Source: Alitta virens (Eukaryota; Annelida; Polychaeta; Phyllodocida; Nereididae). Taken from it: a stretch of 64,000 bases of DNA. The stretch is taken from NCBI GenBank assembly GCA_932294295.1, contig OW028582.1, forward strand, positions 35,381,204 through 35,445,203. Reading direction: 5' to 3'. Below the pieces are notes generated by a model. That model saw only the letters and a program-made list of their open reading frames with translations, did no database searches and was not told the DNA's origin. The position numbers were made by a program, and so were the translations under genes. Shown in pieces: positions 1 through 13,021 of the stretch. Numbering within the stretch: position 1 is the stretch's first letter; each line of letters starts with the position of its first letter.

Positions 1-1499
1 CATTTTCTTGAAATGCCATATTTGCCATCCAATTTAATTTGCTTGCATCTAAAGGCTTCAGTATGTAAATTGATATATATCAACAAAACAACATATATTG
101 CATGACAAAGTATCACTGTTCAAACTGTTATGCATCCTTCATGGAAAAATTGATATATGATATTATTGCTCAACATTTTCCTTCGAACAATTTTTCGAAA
201 GTGAAAATACCATTTGACAGATTCTGCAATTGCATGTCAAAATAGTCAGTAACAGATTTCTTTAAAAGCATAATCAGGGTTGATATTTACTGTATGCTGT
301 CTACATATGCATGCCAAATGCATGCATGCCTGAGATTTATGTAATATTTTCTGTGCTATTTAAGCTGTAATTTGGCCACTTTGCTGCCGTTGATTGATTT
401 TGCTGAAATATTTAAAGTAAATCATGAGTAGGGTGCTCTGGAAAACTCAAAGATATGAGGAAAAAATCTTCCCATATTTTGGCCTGTTTTATTTATCATT
501 TGAAAGAATTTTATGCCAATTTTTTTACTCAGTATCAATCTGTAAATATTCTAAGCATTGCATCAGAACTCGGATATAGTATGTATACATACGCTCATTG
601 CTCTGTGATATTCATTGGCTTGCTGTGATGTTTGACGTATACGGTCACATGCACCCTATTCGTGAGCTTTAGAAATAATTGCATAATATTATGATAATAT
701 ATCGCCATATTTAATTGATCCTTTTTGGGACTTGTATTTAGTGTCGGAACAAATTTGGGAAAACGAGACTATGACAGGTAAAGAGCAATGCTTATGCTCA
801 GTGTATTCCCCTGTCGTTCGAAATGAATGGTGAAATGGTCGTTTGAAAGAATTGTGCATATTCTTGTTCCCAATTATCTTGCCTTATTGCTATTTTCAAA
901 TTATTTTATACATGACTAGATCTGTGTATACTATGTATTCTATGGTAACGTCTGTGGTCGTCAAGACATATCAAGACCTTGGTGAATTGTTTGTTATATT
1001 TTAACGTTATCGGAGCTCTGTGGAATGACATGAATATAATATATATGAATGTGCATAAACTTAATGCAGAAAGTATGTATGATAATTTTCTTGTCTGTAT
1101 GCGGCTTTATCCAGTCTTAAATTTACTGACAACTGATAGAAGGAGATGTTTTGGTTCCTGGATGCCTGACTTTTTTCATGACAAACCAGGTTTACAGTGT
1201 TCACAATTCTGCAATATTGATATTACTTATTCTCTCACATCATATATATTTGTGGTGAATACTTATAATCTTAAGGGCTGGTGTCTGTGATAATCAAATT
1301 ATGTTAACTTCATTTCACCCTGTGACTTCCGAGCCATCTGAGGTCTATTTTAAAGCGCTCTTTCATGCGTTTGATATTTAGTAAAAGGTGTGAAAAAAAT
1401 TATATTTCAATTCTGCAAGTCTCAAGTTTATATAATGATTTCTATGATACCTCATATATTTGTTACTATTACTTATTGCTTACACAAATGGATAACCAG

Positions 1500-1589
1500 T
1501 GCTGGAATGCGCCATTCTGAGTCGGAGAATCTGTTAACAAACATCAGTACCGTCGAGTCCGAATACAGTGCAAGCAGCAAACGCGCCAG
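1500..1589 (+). other. Candidate alternative 5' exon, Ser/Glu-rich
   Basis: The stretch is bounded by an acceptor-like CAG and a donor-like GTAACT and is open in one frame. It encodes a polar peptide containing RHSESENLL and VESEYSASSKRA. It ends in phase 2, which matches the phase required by the NDRG exon at 6013, so it could be an alternative upstream exon of that gene. It does not resemble the conserved NDRG N-terminal region, and nothing else supports it. Confidence 0.2.
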
Positions 1590-4045
1590 GTAACTCATTG
1601 ATGTTGTCTCTCTGTCGTGGATCTGTAGTACAGTAAACTGCCTCATATCACTTGATTGTTGGCTTTTTAGACGTTTTGAAAACTAGATATAACCACAGAT
1701 TATGAACTTATTGTCAGAAAGATTGACTGTGTTCCCCGGATGTTGTGGAGTATCGTTTTGTAAGCCATACATCATGTTTTATTTATAAACGCTTTGACAA
1801 TATTTCCATGTTTGACCCTTCATAAACCAGATCTTTATTTTTTCCTCAGTTTTCTATATTTTGTAGCCAGGTTGTTGTGATATATATATTTAATGTTGAC
1901 ACATAACCTTTGTATGTTGGGCGATTTAACCCTCAGTGACAAATCATCACTGATGGGTTGAAAATGACGAGACTTTTTGGTGATATTCGACTTAAAAGTG
2001 GACCCTTTTACTTATAATCTGCAAACACATTTTGATCGGATAAATCCCAACTTCCAAATCTCTACAACAGTGATCTAATAAAGCTGGTGATTTATGTGAT
2101 CTTATACACATGCCCACTCTTGGATCATACCCTTGATCACAGAATTCATTTAAACCATGAATACTGGGCCACCAAGCTGAACATTCTGATATAGTAGGGA
2201 CATTTGATCATAATTGTTACTTTTCCTTAGTATCAATATTCTTATAATGGGTTGGAATGTGGAGGATTTCCAGGAATCATTTGTTTTATACAACTGCAAT
2301 AGCTTGATTTTCTCCATGCAATTTTGGTTTTGGAGACTCGATGGTACAACTGAGGGTAGCTGCCTGGCAGCCTATGTTTTTTGTAGTGTCCAATCAACCT
2401 GTTATGTATTTTTCTAGTTGTGAAAGGTAAAATAACCGTATTTAGATTTTGTATTTTTATATATATCCTGGTGTCAATTCGAACCAAACCCATCTTTGTG
2501 TTTGGCAAAACATTGAAAGAAAAATGGCCAAAAGCAAATTTTGGTCATGAAGGGAAAGTTTTGAAGATTTGTGAAAATATTTCTGTCACCCATATGCAAC
2601 TTTCATCAATGTTGGAGTAATTTGTATAAATTTAGAATAATATAATATAATAATGATAGTACAATATCTATTACCAATGTTTTATTAATATGTAAACGAC
2701 AATATAATAGCAGTTTTGTGTGTCAAGGTTTGACAGTCTAAATGATAAAATGTTTGAAAATTAATGTCATAATTTAATGTTTTGATTAAACTTAAATGTA
2801 ATTCTAGAACAACGGATGAAAAATATTTACTCATTAACAAACAGAACAGATTCTGAATTTACTATACAGTACATCATAGTCAATACACCACATGAGATTA
2901 ATATTGTAATTGGGCTTATAGCAATATTAGCATTATTTAGTGTTGTTAGTATCGGTAGATTTCATTGGGTTGTTTTTGTTGCTATACAGGTAGTTTAAAT
3001 GGTTTTGTTCTGTGCAGTTCACAATTGTATTATTTTTAAAGCACAATTATTAGAAATGAAATTATAAACCGGTAGATTTGTAGGTTTAGTAGAAATACAG
3101 TTGAATATTTTGTTGCATGTGGATATTAGGCAGGACAGTCTTAAGTATAAGTATGAATTTAGTTTGCTTCTTAATTCAGTGCCAAACTGTGCTGTGAGGG
3201 ACACTGTCAGTAACACCACTTTAAACTGTGATTAGAACAACAATCTCATGTCCATCAAAATTATGAAAGCTTCATTGAGCATATGGCGAAAGATGGTGAT
3301 ATTCTTCCTGTTCCTAAAGTTCAGTTCACAGGAAGAGGTATTTTTGTGAGTAACATCCGCAATCTATTTCTGCCACTCAGTGACTCAGTTGCTCAGTTTA
3401 AAGGGCTAGCGAGTAAACGCTAAATTATCGCTAGGGGATGCAATGTTTGCCAGGGAACATGGTCCTCACATGGGAGCACTTTCCTGAGAAGGGGATGTGA
3501 CCATTGTGTGGAAATACATAGTTTTTATGAAGGAAATATTTCTTTTCACGAGGGGACTCAAATTTTTGCATAAGTATGTGTTGTCCCTTCTCAAAAATAC
3601 TTTTCATTACTACTGGCGCTCAATAAATGCGTCTTGTAATGAACTAGTTTCTTGTTTGATGTCATTAACTACCGTGTGACATCACAAGACAAATTTTATG
3701 TCAGAGTTTCCCAGCCCAGTTACTGACATTGCCACCTCATGGTACTTTAGTTTCCTTTAGATTTGTTTTAATAACTAATTATTAATACTTTATAGCTGAA
3801 ATTATGGACACAAATAGAAATACACACATCTTAAACTAGCTACTACGACCAGTACAAGCATTAATACAAATCGAGAACAATCAAATAAGTCCAATGAATA
3901 TTGGTGAAATTGTTATTTTCCAGACCTCGATTTTTGCTCGTCTCCCTTAGCGACGAGTCACATGACCATTATGCAACACAGAGGTGGGTCGTGGTTCGCC
4001 CGCTGGCATGTGTGGGCTATTCGCGTAGATTGTGGCGTCTCGCTG

Positions 4046-4059
4046 GTTGCCATAGCAAC
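4046..4059. promoter_or_regulatory. Perfect palindromic X-box (RFX-type site)
   Basis: The 14-mer GTTGCCATAGCAAC matches the symmetric RFX X-box consensus (two GTTGC/GCAAC half sites with a short spacer). RFX factors are known regulators of ciliary genes. No ciliary gene start is visible nearby, so its function is unknown. It could be chance or part of a decayed repeat. Confidence 0.35.
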
Positions 4060-6012
4060 TTAATTGTGTCCATGGAAACCAGAGCAATCACTCATTTTTT
4101 CGGCTTTATCATTTCTCGCTTTCAAACAAATAAGATGTCACAGAATTTTTCAGCATTTTATAGTTTTTAAATCACATTTGCAGCTGCTTTGTCATAATTT
4201 TACAACATTTTTTTTCCTTTTACTTCATGAACACCATTTCTAAGCTCGCAATGGGGTTATTTTTAGGTCTGATTTGTAGCGTTTTATGTTAAAGAAATCC
4301 ACTTGCTTTTAAAAAAAATAAATCCAGGTTTTTGAAAAACCAAACAAATAAGTAGAGACTGTCCAAGTTTTAAGTGACAGTTCTAGCTCCGCTGTAATTT
4401 TTATTTTATTTTTTTTGGAAATATTTTTGTTCTGATTCCAAGCAGCTTTGTGTTATTAGAAAATTACCAATTTGTGTAGAATTAAAGACTTTATTGTTTC
4501 TTATGCAATGTTAATTTTGGGCATTTTATGTCAATTTACTGAGTCGGTCAAATTTCGGTATTATTAAATAAATTGTATTGTAAATTGCTGTTTTATATTT
4601 AGGTAAAAGAAATGAAAGAAAGAAAATTCAGCTTTATATGTTTAGCCCTTGCTTTCTACTCAGATGTCAAATCAAATTTGTGTTAAGAGTCAAAACCTTC
4701 AACCTAAGCTTTCAACCATCATGGATTTACACTTTTTATTTGCATCCTTGCATGGCGTTTATTGTTGAGATAAATTATGAATTTGAAATATCATTTATGC
4801 CCTTAGGCTGTTAAAAATTTTTTATATTGATATTATACAGTATATTTATCATCTACCACTGAATATATTATCGCTGAATATTTATAAATTTATATTAATT
4901 AATGCTTATATATATAATACCAAACATGACTTCTCCTCACACACACGATCACCAAACGAAAAACTTTGCATTTCTCTTAACATGCTTTACTACTTGATGT
5001 AGTATTTTGTGAAATGGTAATCCTTGGTTTAAATCTTGTCAATAGTATTTTGGTTTCGCTATCCTGACATGATGACGTACTTGTAGAATTTGTGATTATT
5101 TCTCTGGTGCATCTTTCCTATGTTATGTCATCAAATTATTTCGTTTTAATTATTATTCTAACGGACTGCATGCCTCGTGAAGCAATTTATTCCTTGTAGG
5201 TTTGCCTCATTGTTATTTTGAGACTTGTACCTTCATTTCAGAGATTTATATATTGACTGTCTTCCTTATGATATTTTACTACTGTGTCTTTCTTATATTT
5301 TTAATTCACAGAAACATGCAAAAACATCGACAACTCTTCAGGTTTATTTTCCAAAACTCCATGAAATAACTGTTCTGTTCGCTGAATCACTGCCCACTGA
5401 TTTGATATCTTTAATTGGTTGCTCAACTGTGTTAAAACTACTGTTCAGGCAACCGTGTAATTCAGACCCACCATTGTAATACATTAAATATTCCTTGAAA
5501 TTATGAACCCCATTCCATCAAAAATTCTGGTTGGTCTTATAATATATGTGAGGTTCTTTACTTTTTAACAATGGGGAACTAGACTAACAGAGGGCGTTGC
5601 AACGCAAGCAGATAAAGAAAAATGGGATGATGTCATCATCCATTGTGACATATCAAAGAATGTTCGTCTGCTTTGCTGTGAGTGACCTCTGGTGGTGTTC
5701 TAATTCTCTATTGTTAGTTCAAAGTGACCTAATTTAAGTAGTACTCTTCCAATGTTCCGGAATTTTTATTTGAACCCCACTTGCCCATAAATGTAGCGCA
5801 GTGGTTCAGCGTTCATTACACCAAACTTTTTACAGTTTGATTTTCAGATCTTGAGTTTGGCTGACTTTGTTTGCTTGACGCTGACACAATATCTCCGAGC
5901 ACGACATTACAATTTAACAAAATGGTTGGGTTTCATTGTTGGGTTTTATCTGTTCGATGTTTGTGTTTGGTTCAAGATGTTCAATATTCTGTTTTTTCTT
6001 GTTGTTGAATAG

Positions 6013-9000
6013 CATCGGTCACACCGGGGATGCGACTTCTGTTCAAGGGTAAGTCGCTAGGGGTTGGACAAAGCCGATTGTGGCCGGCCTTTAATTGTCA
6101 ATCTATACATCTATCATTAAAAAATCTTTATATTGCTGCATTTAGATATAAGGTTATAAATGTTATACATTTTAATAAGACATCACTAACCCGAAACACA
6201 AGATAAATATTGTGTGATTATTTGGTTATGTCATATTTTGGATGATAGACAATGTTGTTATTCCATTATATTTATTTTAATAGTAATGCTACTAGTTTGC
6301 CTATTGGTGGTCATTAACCCTTAGTAAAATATACCTCGGAAGGTATCCACTCATTATCTTATTACGTATTCAATAGGAGGCTGTTGAGTCAACAAGGGGA
6401 ACTGAAAACTGGTCCTGACAAAAATATTTTTATAACGTAATCATGCAATCAGGTCATTGAGGGCATTGTTGATGTCCCAAAAGTTCTGAGGACTGGTATG
6501 CAGCTCCCCCTGGTGATTTTAGAGGTCATCAACAATGGTTATAATAATTGCTTGGAATTAATTGTTAAATTTTTCATTCTAGATATGTCTACCCCACCAT
6601 GGACCAATTATCTGACATGCTTTTGCCCGTCATGCAGTTCTATGGGTAAGTAATTTTCACGATAAATTTATCGATCATTATCCTACCCATTGGTCTTTTT
6701 CATGCTGAATTATATTGCATATTTTATGGTTAAACTCATATTTTATGGTTTTTCAAAGTATGATAATTTTATTTCCAGATTGAATCAGTTCATTGGATTT
6801 GGTGTCGGGGCTGGAGCCAATGTTTTGGCTAGATTTGCTGTAAGTAACCACTAATTTGGAAAATTGTGAAGTTTGCTTGTTTGAAATAGTTTATTTGCAA
6901 CTACAGTCAACCCTCATTTATCCGGACCTCACTTATCCGGTTCCCTCGCTATCCGCACACAGTTGGCTGGGAACAAATCTACTTAGTGCATTTATATATA
7001 TTCAGTTATCCCCTTGTTTATCCGCAGTTAACTTGGGGACGAAGGTGTGCATATAAATGAGGGTTGACTGTAAATGAAAGAGCTGAACAAAAGCAAAAAA
7101 GTAAAATTATGCTGCACCACTGTTACGCACAGTGCATATAAATATGAAGTCACATAGGTTATATACAAACATACTTATATCTTTACATTCTCGGGTGCTC
7201 ACAATCCTGTCATTGGTGCGATGTCTCTTAATGAGCACAATAATTGTTATCCCTTGACCTGTTTAGCTGACCAAGGTCATCACTACATTGTATACTTCGT
7301 TACCACCAATAAGTCAATAACTTCGATATAGTAATTGATTTTTTATGCAATTGCCTGCTTGTCAATGTATTTTATAGGTTCATATTTTAAAACACTTTTC
7401 AGATCAAGTACCCGGACAAGGTCGAGGCCCTCACCCTTCTAAATTGCTCTGCAACAAAAGCAGGCTGGATGGAGTGGGGTTACCAGAAGGTCAACTCGTG
7501 GTATTTACGCAGCGGCCAGGTTACCACAGGGGTTGAGGAGTACCTTTTGTGGCACTGGTTTGGTGATAACACGATGCACAAAAACCACGATCTAGTGCTC
7601 TCATATAGCACTTACATCAAGGTTATCAACCCCACGAATCTGGCTCACTTCATCGAGTCCTACATCAAGTAAGTTCAACAAAATTAAACATTTGTAAGAC
7701 GACTGATAATATTATAAGAAATAGGAAGACTGTAGTGCTTTGCGTGTTAGTGTCTCAATGCTACTGGGTCTGAAGCTTCGTCAGCTTATATGACCAGCTG
7801 CCAGAGGCAGATGTAATGATGAGATGTCTTAAAGAGTCCACATCATGTTACACTTTACCCCATGGGTTGGGTCTTATACCCCACAATCAGTTGTATACCA
7901 CATAGAAAAGCCATGTGGTATAGCCTATGTGGTATACATGTGTATACTACATGGCTTACCTTACAAGGATGGGAAATGTATACCACATACTTCTATGTAT
8001 GGCAGGCCAATGACAAAAAATCAGTTTTTGCAGCTAAGCGCTTCGCCGTTTAAACTAACGCCGCCGCTTTAAAACAATATTCGGAGTCACAATTTTACTA
8101 CTACTTAAAAGATAAAATTGTCAGCTCTCTAAAAAGGTTAGAATTTTTGAAATCGGACAAGAATTAACGCTTCTAGGACCAAAAAACGTAACAGAAAGTC
8201 AATGGTCTGTTCAGTCCACAGATGCAAGCCATTGTGTGGCTGTGTTGCTATGGGCAACGTCACAGGAGCGTCATCGCTTCGGTAATACAATCGAATAATA
8301 CGGAACAATAAAACATTTTCTGTCCAAATCTAGTATGAAAAACAATTCTGACAAGAAATATTTAACAACTGGTTTGTAAATATCATTCGTAAATTTTTTT
8401 ATTAACCTCAAAATGTCCCAGAAAGTTTTGAGGTGATGACGTTGTTGACAGTTATGCAATGCTCTGATTGGTCAATGGCAAAAATTAATATTCATGAATT
8501 TTTTCTATACTACATGAATGCATAGCCAGGCAGCTCAACTAAAAGTGAAAATTGTGGGGTATAAATAAGACCCAAGTGGATATGTGGTATATTTTTATAT
8601 TCCCTCACTTGTGGACAGATTGTTTTCAGAATTCACTCGTGGCTAACGCCACTCGTGAATCCTGGCCAATCTGTCCACTCGTGGGGAATATAAAAATATA
8701 CCACATAACCATTGGGTCTTATTATATTACTTTCCTCAGCATAGACACCAAGTACAAGGCATGTGAATAAGTAATATGCACTACTATGATAATAATGATT
8801 GATAAGATAATGCCATGATGCATGTAATGGCAAGAATTCCTACATACCCCACAATCAGTTGTATACCACATAGAAAAGCCATGTGGTATAGCCTATGTGG
8901 TATACATGTGTATACTACATGGCTTACCTTACAAGGATGGGAAATGTATACCACATACTTCTATGTATGGCAGGCCAATGACAAAAAATCACTTTTTGCA

Positions 9001-10530
9001 GCTAAGCGCTTCGCCGTTTAAACTAGCGCCGCCGCTTTAAAACAATATTCGGAGTCACAATTTTACCACCATTCAAAAGATAAAATTGTCAGCTCCCTAA
9101 AAAAAGTTTAGATTTTTGAAATCGGACAAGAATTAACGATTCCAGGAGCAAAAAACATAACAGAAAGTCAATGATCTGTTCAGTCCACAGATACAAGCTA
9201 TTGTGTGGCTGTGTTGCTATGGGCAACGCCACAGGAGCGTCATCGCTTCAGTAATAAATCTATTAATACTGAACAATAAAACATTTTCTATCCAAATCTA
9301 GTATAAAAAACAATTCTGACAAGAAATATTTAACAACTGGTTTGTAAATATCATTTCGTAATTTTTTTTATTAATGTGAAAATGTCCCAGAAAGTTTTGA
9401 GGTGATGACGTTGTTGACAGTTATGCAATGCTCTGATTGGTCAATGGCAAAAATTAATATTCATCAATTTTTTCTATACTACATGAATGCATAGCCAGGC
9501 AGCTCAACTAAAAGTGAAAATTGTGGGGTATAAATAAGACCCAAGTGGATATGTGGTATATTTTTATATTCCCTCACTTGTGGACAGATTGGCTTCAGAA
9601 TTCACTCGTGGCTAACGCCACTCGTGAATCCTGGCCAATCTGTCCACTCGTGGGGAATATAAAAAAATACCACATAACCATTGGGTCTTATTATAAGACT
9701 ATTGATTTTCTCCAAATTGGTTATGTTCATGAATTATCATTTGCAAGAAGGTTTCTCTTTACTAACTTAATCATTTAAAAGAGATTTGATTTTCTTTCTC
9801 TTTCAGGAGAACAGACCTTGGAGTATCACGGGAAACTGACCCTATCAAGAAGCTATCCACGAAGACTATTAAGTAAGCTAATGCAATGTATTAATCTCGT
9901 AGAACTCCTCAGTAGTGCTCGTTTCATTGCCTCATGATTGCGTTTCATTGTGTTGCATCAGTGCTTCTTGCGCAATGCTAAGTCAACTTATAGGACTTTT
10001 TTGCCGAGGATAATCAGAGAAGGACAAATTTGTACAACTTGCTGGACGACACACATCCAAATTAATGGTTACTTTCGTCAGAGATTAATAATATTATGGT
10101 CATTTCTTATCACAGGTGTCCTACCATGCTTGTTGCTGGGGACCACTCTCCTCACTTAAATGACACAATCACCATGAATTCCCGACTGGATCCTGCATCA
10201 TGCCAATGGATGAAGGTAAATATAATGGTTTCTGTTTGATGGGTACTGCGCTGAAATATTAGTATATCATATGGCAACATTTGAATTATATACTCATTAA
10301 GGGTGTCCATCACAACAGAGTTAACAAACCAAAACCTAAATGTTAATACAGGTGTGATGGAAAGAAATATTCAGTGCGTGATTTTGCAGTTTAGTTTTTT
10401 CAGTATTGATTTTAGAGAGAAAACATGAGCTCAATGTTTTTAGTAAAATGGTAAAATCATTCATTCAGTTTGTGGATAATCAGTACGTAGTCTGTCAGGT
10501 AGTATCAAAGAATGAATGATTGGGTAATTA

Positions 10531-10575
<45 letters not shown>

Positions 10576-13021
10576 GCCATACTCTTTCAATGAGTCATTA
10601 TAATGAGTCATATAAAATAATTTAATTCTGCATGACAACAAATATTTATGAACCTGAGTATCATGTCTATAGATTATTTTGATCTTAAAGCTTAAAACTA
10701 CACTACAGCTTGGTCTAATTACTTAACATTGTCCATGTAACTTCATTTACGCTTTGTCCTTGTTTTAGTTTGAATGTGGAGGAATGATCACGGAAGAGGC
10801 TCCGATGAAACTTTGCGAGGCTTTCTGTCTTTTCCTGCAGGGTATTGGATATGGTAAGTCAGATTTTAGACCATTTTGATATTGAGAAATTATTGTGCTT
10901 ATTCAGTAAATAGTATATGCCTGCCTTAAATAAATGCTTGGGGTATTATAATGGTGATAGCTGATCCAAAAATATATCTTGTGTTATCTTGAATCTTAAA
11001 TATAAATTGTTTTTTTAATGAATAATGATGGGATAGAGAAAGTACAGAATGACATTGCCTGTTTTGGTAGTAAGATAAATCATACAATAGAGATCTGTAT
11101 TTTAAAATTTAGATCTCATAAGATCTCATGAAAGTGTTATAAAAATTACAAAGAATTCATCATATCTAAGCTAATTAACGACAGGATTATATTCCTAATC
11201 GGCAAACACTTTCATTTCAAAATAAGCTATTTAATAGGCTTAATTGTTAATTGAAATTTACCTTTTTACTGTAAATATACCCTTGACTGGAACTTTAATT
11301 AATATTTTATTACATGTGACTTACAGTATCAAGTCGACCAGCAGGTGAATGAAGTCAAAAATAAAATTCTCCACCTCAAATTAATTAGCAATTTGTAATA
11401 ATATGAACTGGCCATGTTACTAACTTGTAAAATGCCTCTCAATGAGCTTACTTTAATTGACATGGTCCATGTAGAACTCACCTAGAAACATTACAAATCC
11501 TTAACTGTACGCAGTGTAACACCTTCAATTTTCCCTAAGGTACGAGTAACCGACTAAAACCTTTTTACACGCACTTTAAAAGCTTTTAATTTGATTTTTA
11601 AATGTTTGTCACCCACAGTAGATAGACCCAAACACACATTCACATCAATTCCCAATGCATGTTGTAATTCAAATATTACATTTTACAATTCACTTCTTTA
11701 AAATTAATACTAATTGCTGTTGACAGCAATTAGAGCAGTCCAATTCCACAAACAAAATTTAAAACGCTTGGAAAGAAATGAAATTTTCACAAACTAAAAG
11801 TGTAATTTCCAGTCTTTGTGAATCTTCTGCTAATATTATGTGCTCTGCATATTCGTTATGTCAGCCTCTGGCAGATTGTAAATTATTAGGCATCATGAGT
11901 TTTATTCAAAGGCGGCAGCGCTAGCTGCCAACTTTTTATGCATCTGTCTTCGGAAGCCACAAAAATGACTCTACAGACTTAGCTTTAGTGAACATTCGCT
12001 TTGATAATGTCAGCTGTCAAATGGTACCGGCGTCGAACATGTATACAACAGTCCTCCATCCGCCTTTGTTGCACATCTTATGTGTTTTAGTTAACTATTG
12101 CAAAAGTAGACATATAAATGGATGATCATTTAAATAAGAACTCCATTCTTGAAACTCCCAGATAACAAATATATGTCACACACATCATAAAAATGAATGA
12201 TCTTTGAAATAAAAACCCATCTTTGCCTTAAATACAGACTCACAGAAAACAAATATTTATCATACCTGCATCATGATAACGAGCATGTGGCATGAGGAAC
12301 AACACTATCTTTGAGTCATGCTTTTTAGCTGGCTTGGTTATTGTCACAAAGACTGTAAATTACTGAATTGCGCTTGCATTAACATATATGATATTTATGC
12401 TGTGCTTTTGAGACTAAAATGGGCTCAACTGCACTGAGTATTTCTTGAATTTAATTTGTCTCCTTCCTACAAACGCTTGACTAACCAGAACCTAATGTAA
12501 TGATAATGTGATGAAGCACAAAACTGAAGAGCTGAGTTTATACAAACAGAAAATAAACAATATTATTTTGAGATATCAGTCAGGACAGAGAACGAATTTA
12601 CATAAAAGAATGCAACTTAAATAATTTAAGATTTATATTAAACGGAGACTATCACTGTCTTACTTCTATGATATCTATAATCAGAGAAAACACTTGAACT
12701 AAAATATCTTGAAGAAAAAAAGTTAATTAAACTCTTTACAGAAGTGATGGTTGTAAAAATGATTAAAATTGTTGATACGTTAGTTAGTAGATATCGTAAA
12801 ATCTCTCTTAGAAGAGCAGGTTCAATTTTGAAGAAGTAAGCTTTATGGAATTTGATAGTGTCTGTTAAATTTAATTTGCAATGTATGTATGAACTTCTTA
12901 TTTCTTTGCAGTATCAACTGTGAGTACTTTCAAGATGCATGCCGTCGGCGCTAGCTCAAGTGGTGCCACCGTCGCAACTCAACAGAAACAACAGACCCAA
13001 CCAAGACTAAGCGTGTGTTAA
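6013..13021 (+). CDS. NDRG-family protein (MESK2/NDRG3-like), 3' eight coding exons
   Basis: NDRG proteins have an alpha/beta-hydrolase fold but lack the usual catalytic residues and act in stress and differentiation signalling. Exons: 6013-6048, 6583-6645, 6779-6839, 7403-7668, 9807-9872, 10116-10215, 10769-10853, 12912-13021. All junctions are GT-AG and all phases agree, giving about 261 residues to the TAA. Diagnostic stretches are YPTMDQLSDMLLPVMQFYG, IGFGVGAGANVLARFA, GWMEWGYQ, MLVAGDHSPH and FCLFLQGIGY; the protein ends in Cys, as vertebrate NDRGs do. Wording such as GVGAGAN and EWGYQ is closer to the insect MESK2 type than to vertebrate NDRG2. The 36-bp first exon aligns weakly with the segment after HV-APG. 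The 5' half of the gene is outside the window or unseen, so this is a partial model. Confidence 0.9.
6904..7070. mobile_element. Tigger/pogo-like MITE, 167 bp, TA target site
   Basis: Terminal inverted repeats beginning CAGTCAACCCTCATTTATCC and ending with its reverse complement are flanked by TA on both sides (6902-6903 and 7071-7072). CAGT termini, TA duplication and the ATCCGG wording are typical of the pogo/Tigger branch of Tc1/mariner. There is no transposase, so it is non-autonomous. It lies in an NDRG intron. Confidence 0.8.
7868..8726. repeat. Inverted-repeat element, copy 1 of a tandem pair
   Basis: About 850 bp that recur nearly unchanged at 8844-9695. It opens with TTGGGTCTTATACCCCACAA, whose inverse returns at about 8553-8576. 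After that comes a long imperfect hairpin (about 8577-8710) with arms around GTGGACAGATTG and CAATCTGTCCAC. An X-box-like GTTGCTATGGGCAAC is embedded at about 8243. Short open frames inside it are not genes. The structure suggests a non-autonomous foldback DNA element within an NDRG intron. Confidence 0.7.
8844..9695. repeat. Inverted-repeat element, copy 2 of a tandem pair
   Basis: This is a second copy of the 7868-8726 unit in the same orientation, after a spacer of about 117 bp unrelated to the repeat. It shows scattered single-base differences and small indels and lacks the outermost TTGGGTCTT of copy 1 at its left edge. It keeps the GTTGCTATGGGCAAC motif and the terminal hairpin. It arose either by local duplication or by two insertions of the same family. 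Confidence 0.7.
10530..10576. repeat. (ATCA)n microsatellite
   Basis: About eleven perfect tandem copies of a four-base unit lie in the NDRG intron between the exons ending at 10215 and starting at 10769. Confidence 0.95.

Larger units (their letters stand above)
1..6012. other. 5' region without a firm gene, probably NDRG intron/upstream DNA
   Basis: I find no reliable coding exon here. The NDRG coding that should precede position 6013 (the N-terminal half of the alpha/beta-hydrolase fold, including the conserved HV-D/N-APG motif) is not visible in any frame, so those exons probably lie left of the window. Two weak candidates were seen. Positions 1500-1589 sit between an AG and a GT and encode about 30 Ser/Glu-rich residues; their end phase would fit the exon at 6013. 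A stop-bounded frame at about 3229-3417 encodes a non-repetitive peptide with no start I trust. Both are unproven. Confidence 0.5.

Noticed and set aside
742..777. 36-bp candidate NDRG exon between TAG and GTAAAG
   Set aside because: Phases allow several readings and none matches the NDRG N-terminus convincingly.
8552..9778. Open frames starting MWGINKTQVDMWYIF in both repeat copies
   Set aside because: They read through the hairpin arms of a repeated element and have no protein-like conservation other than the DNA duplication itself.
10530..10576. ATCA run considered as part of a CRISPR-like or satellite array
   Set aside because: It is a simple perfect microsatellite without spacers.
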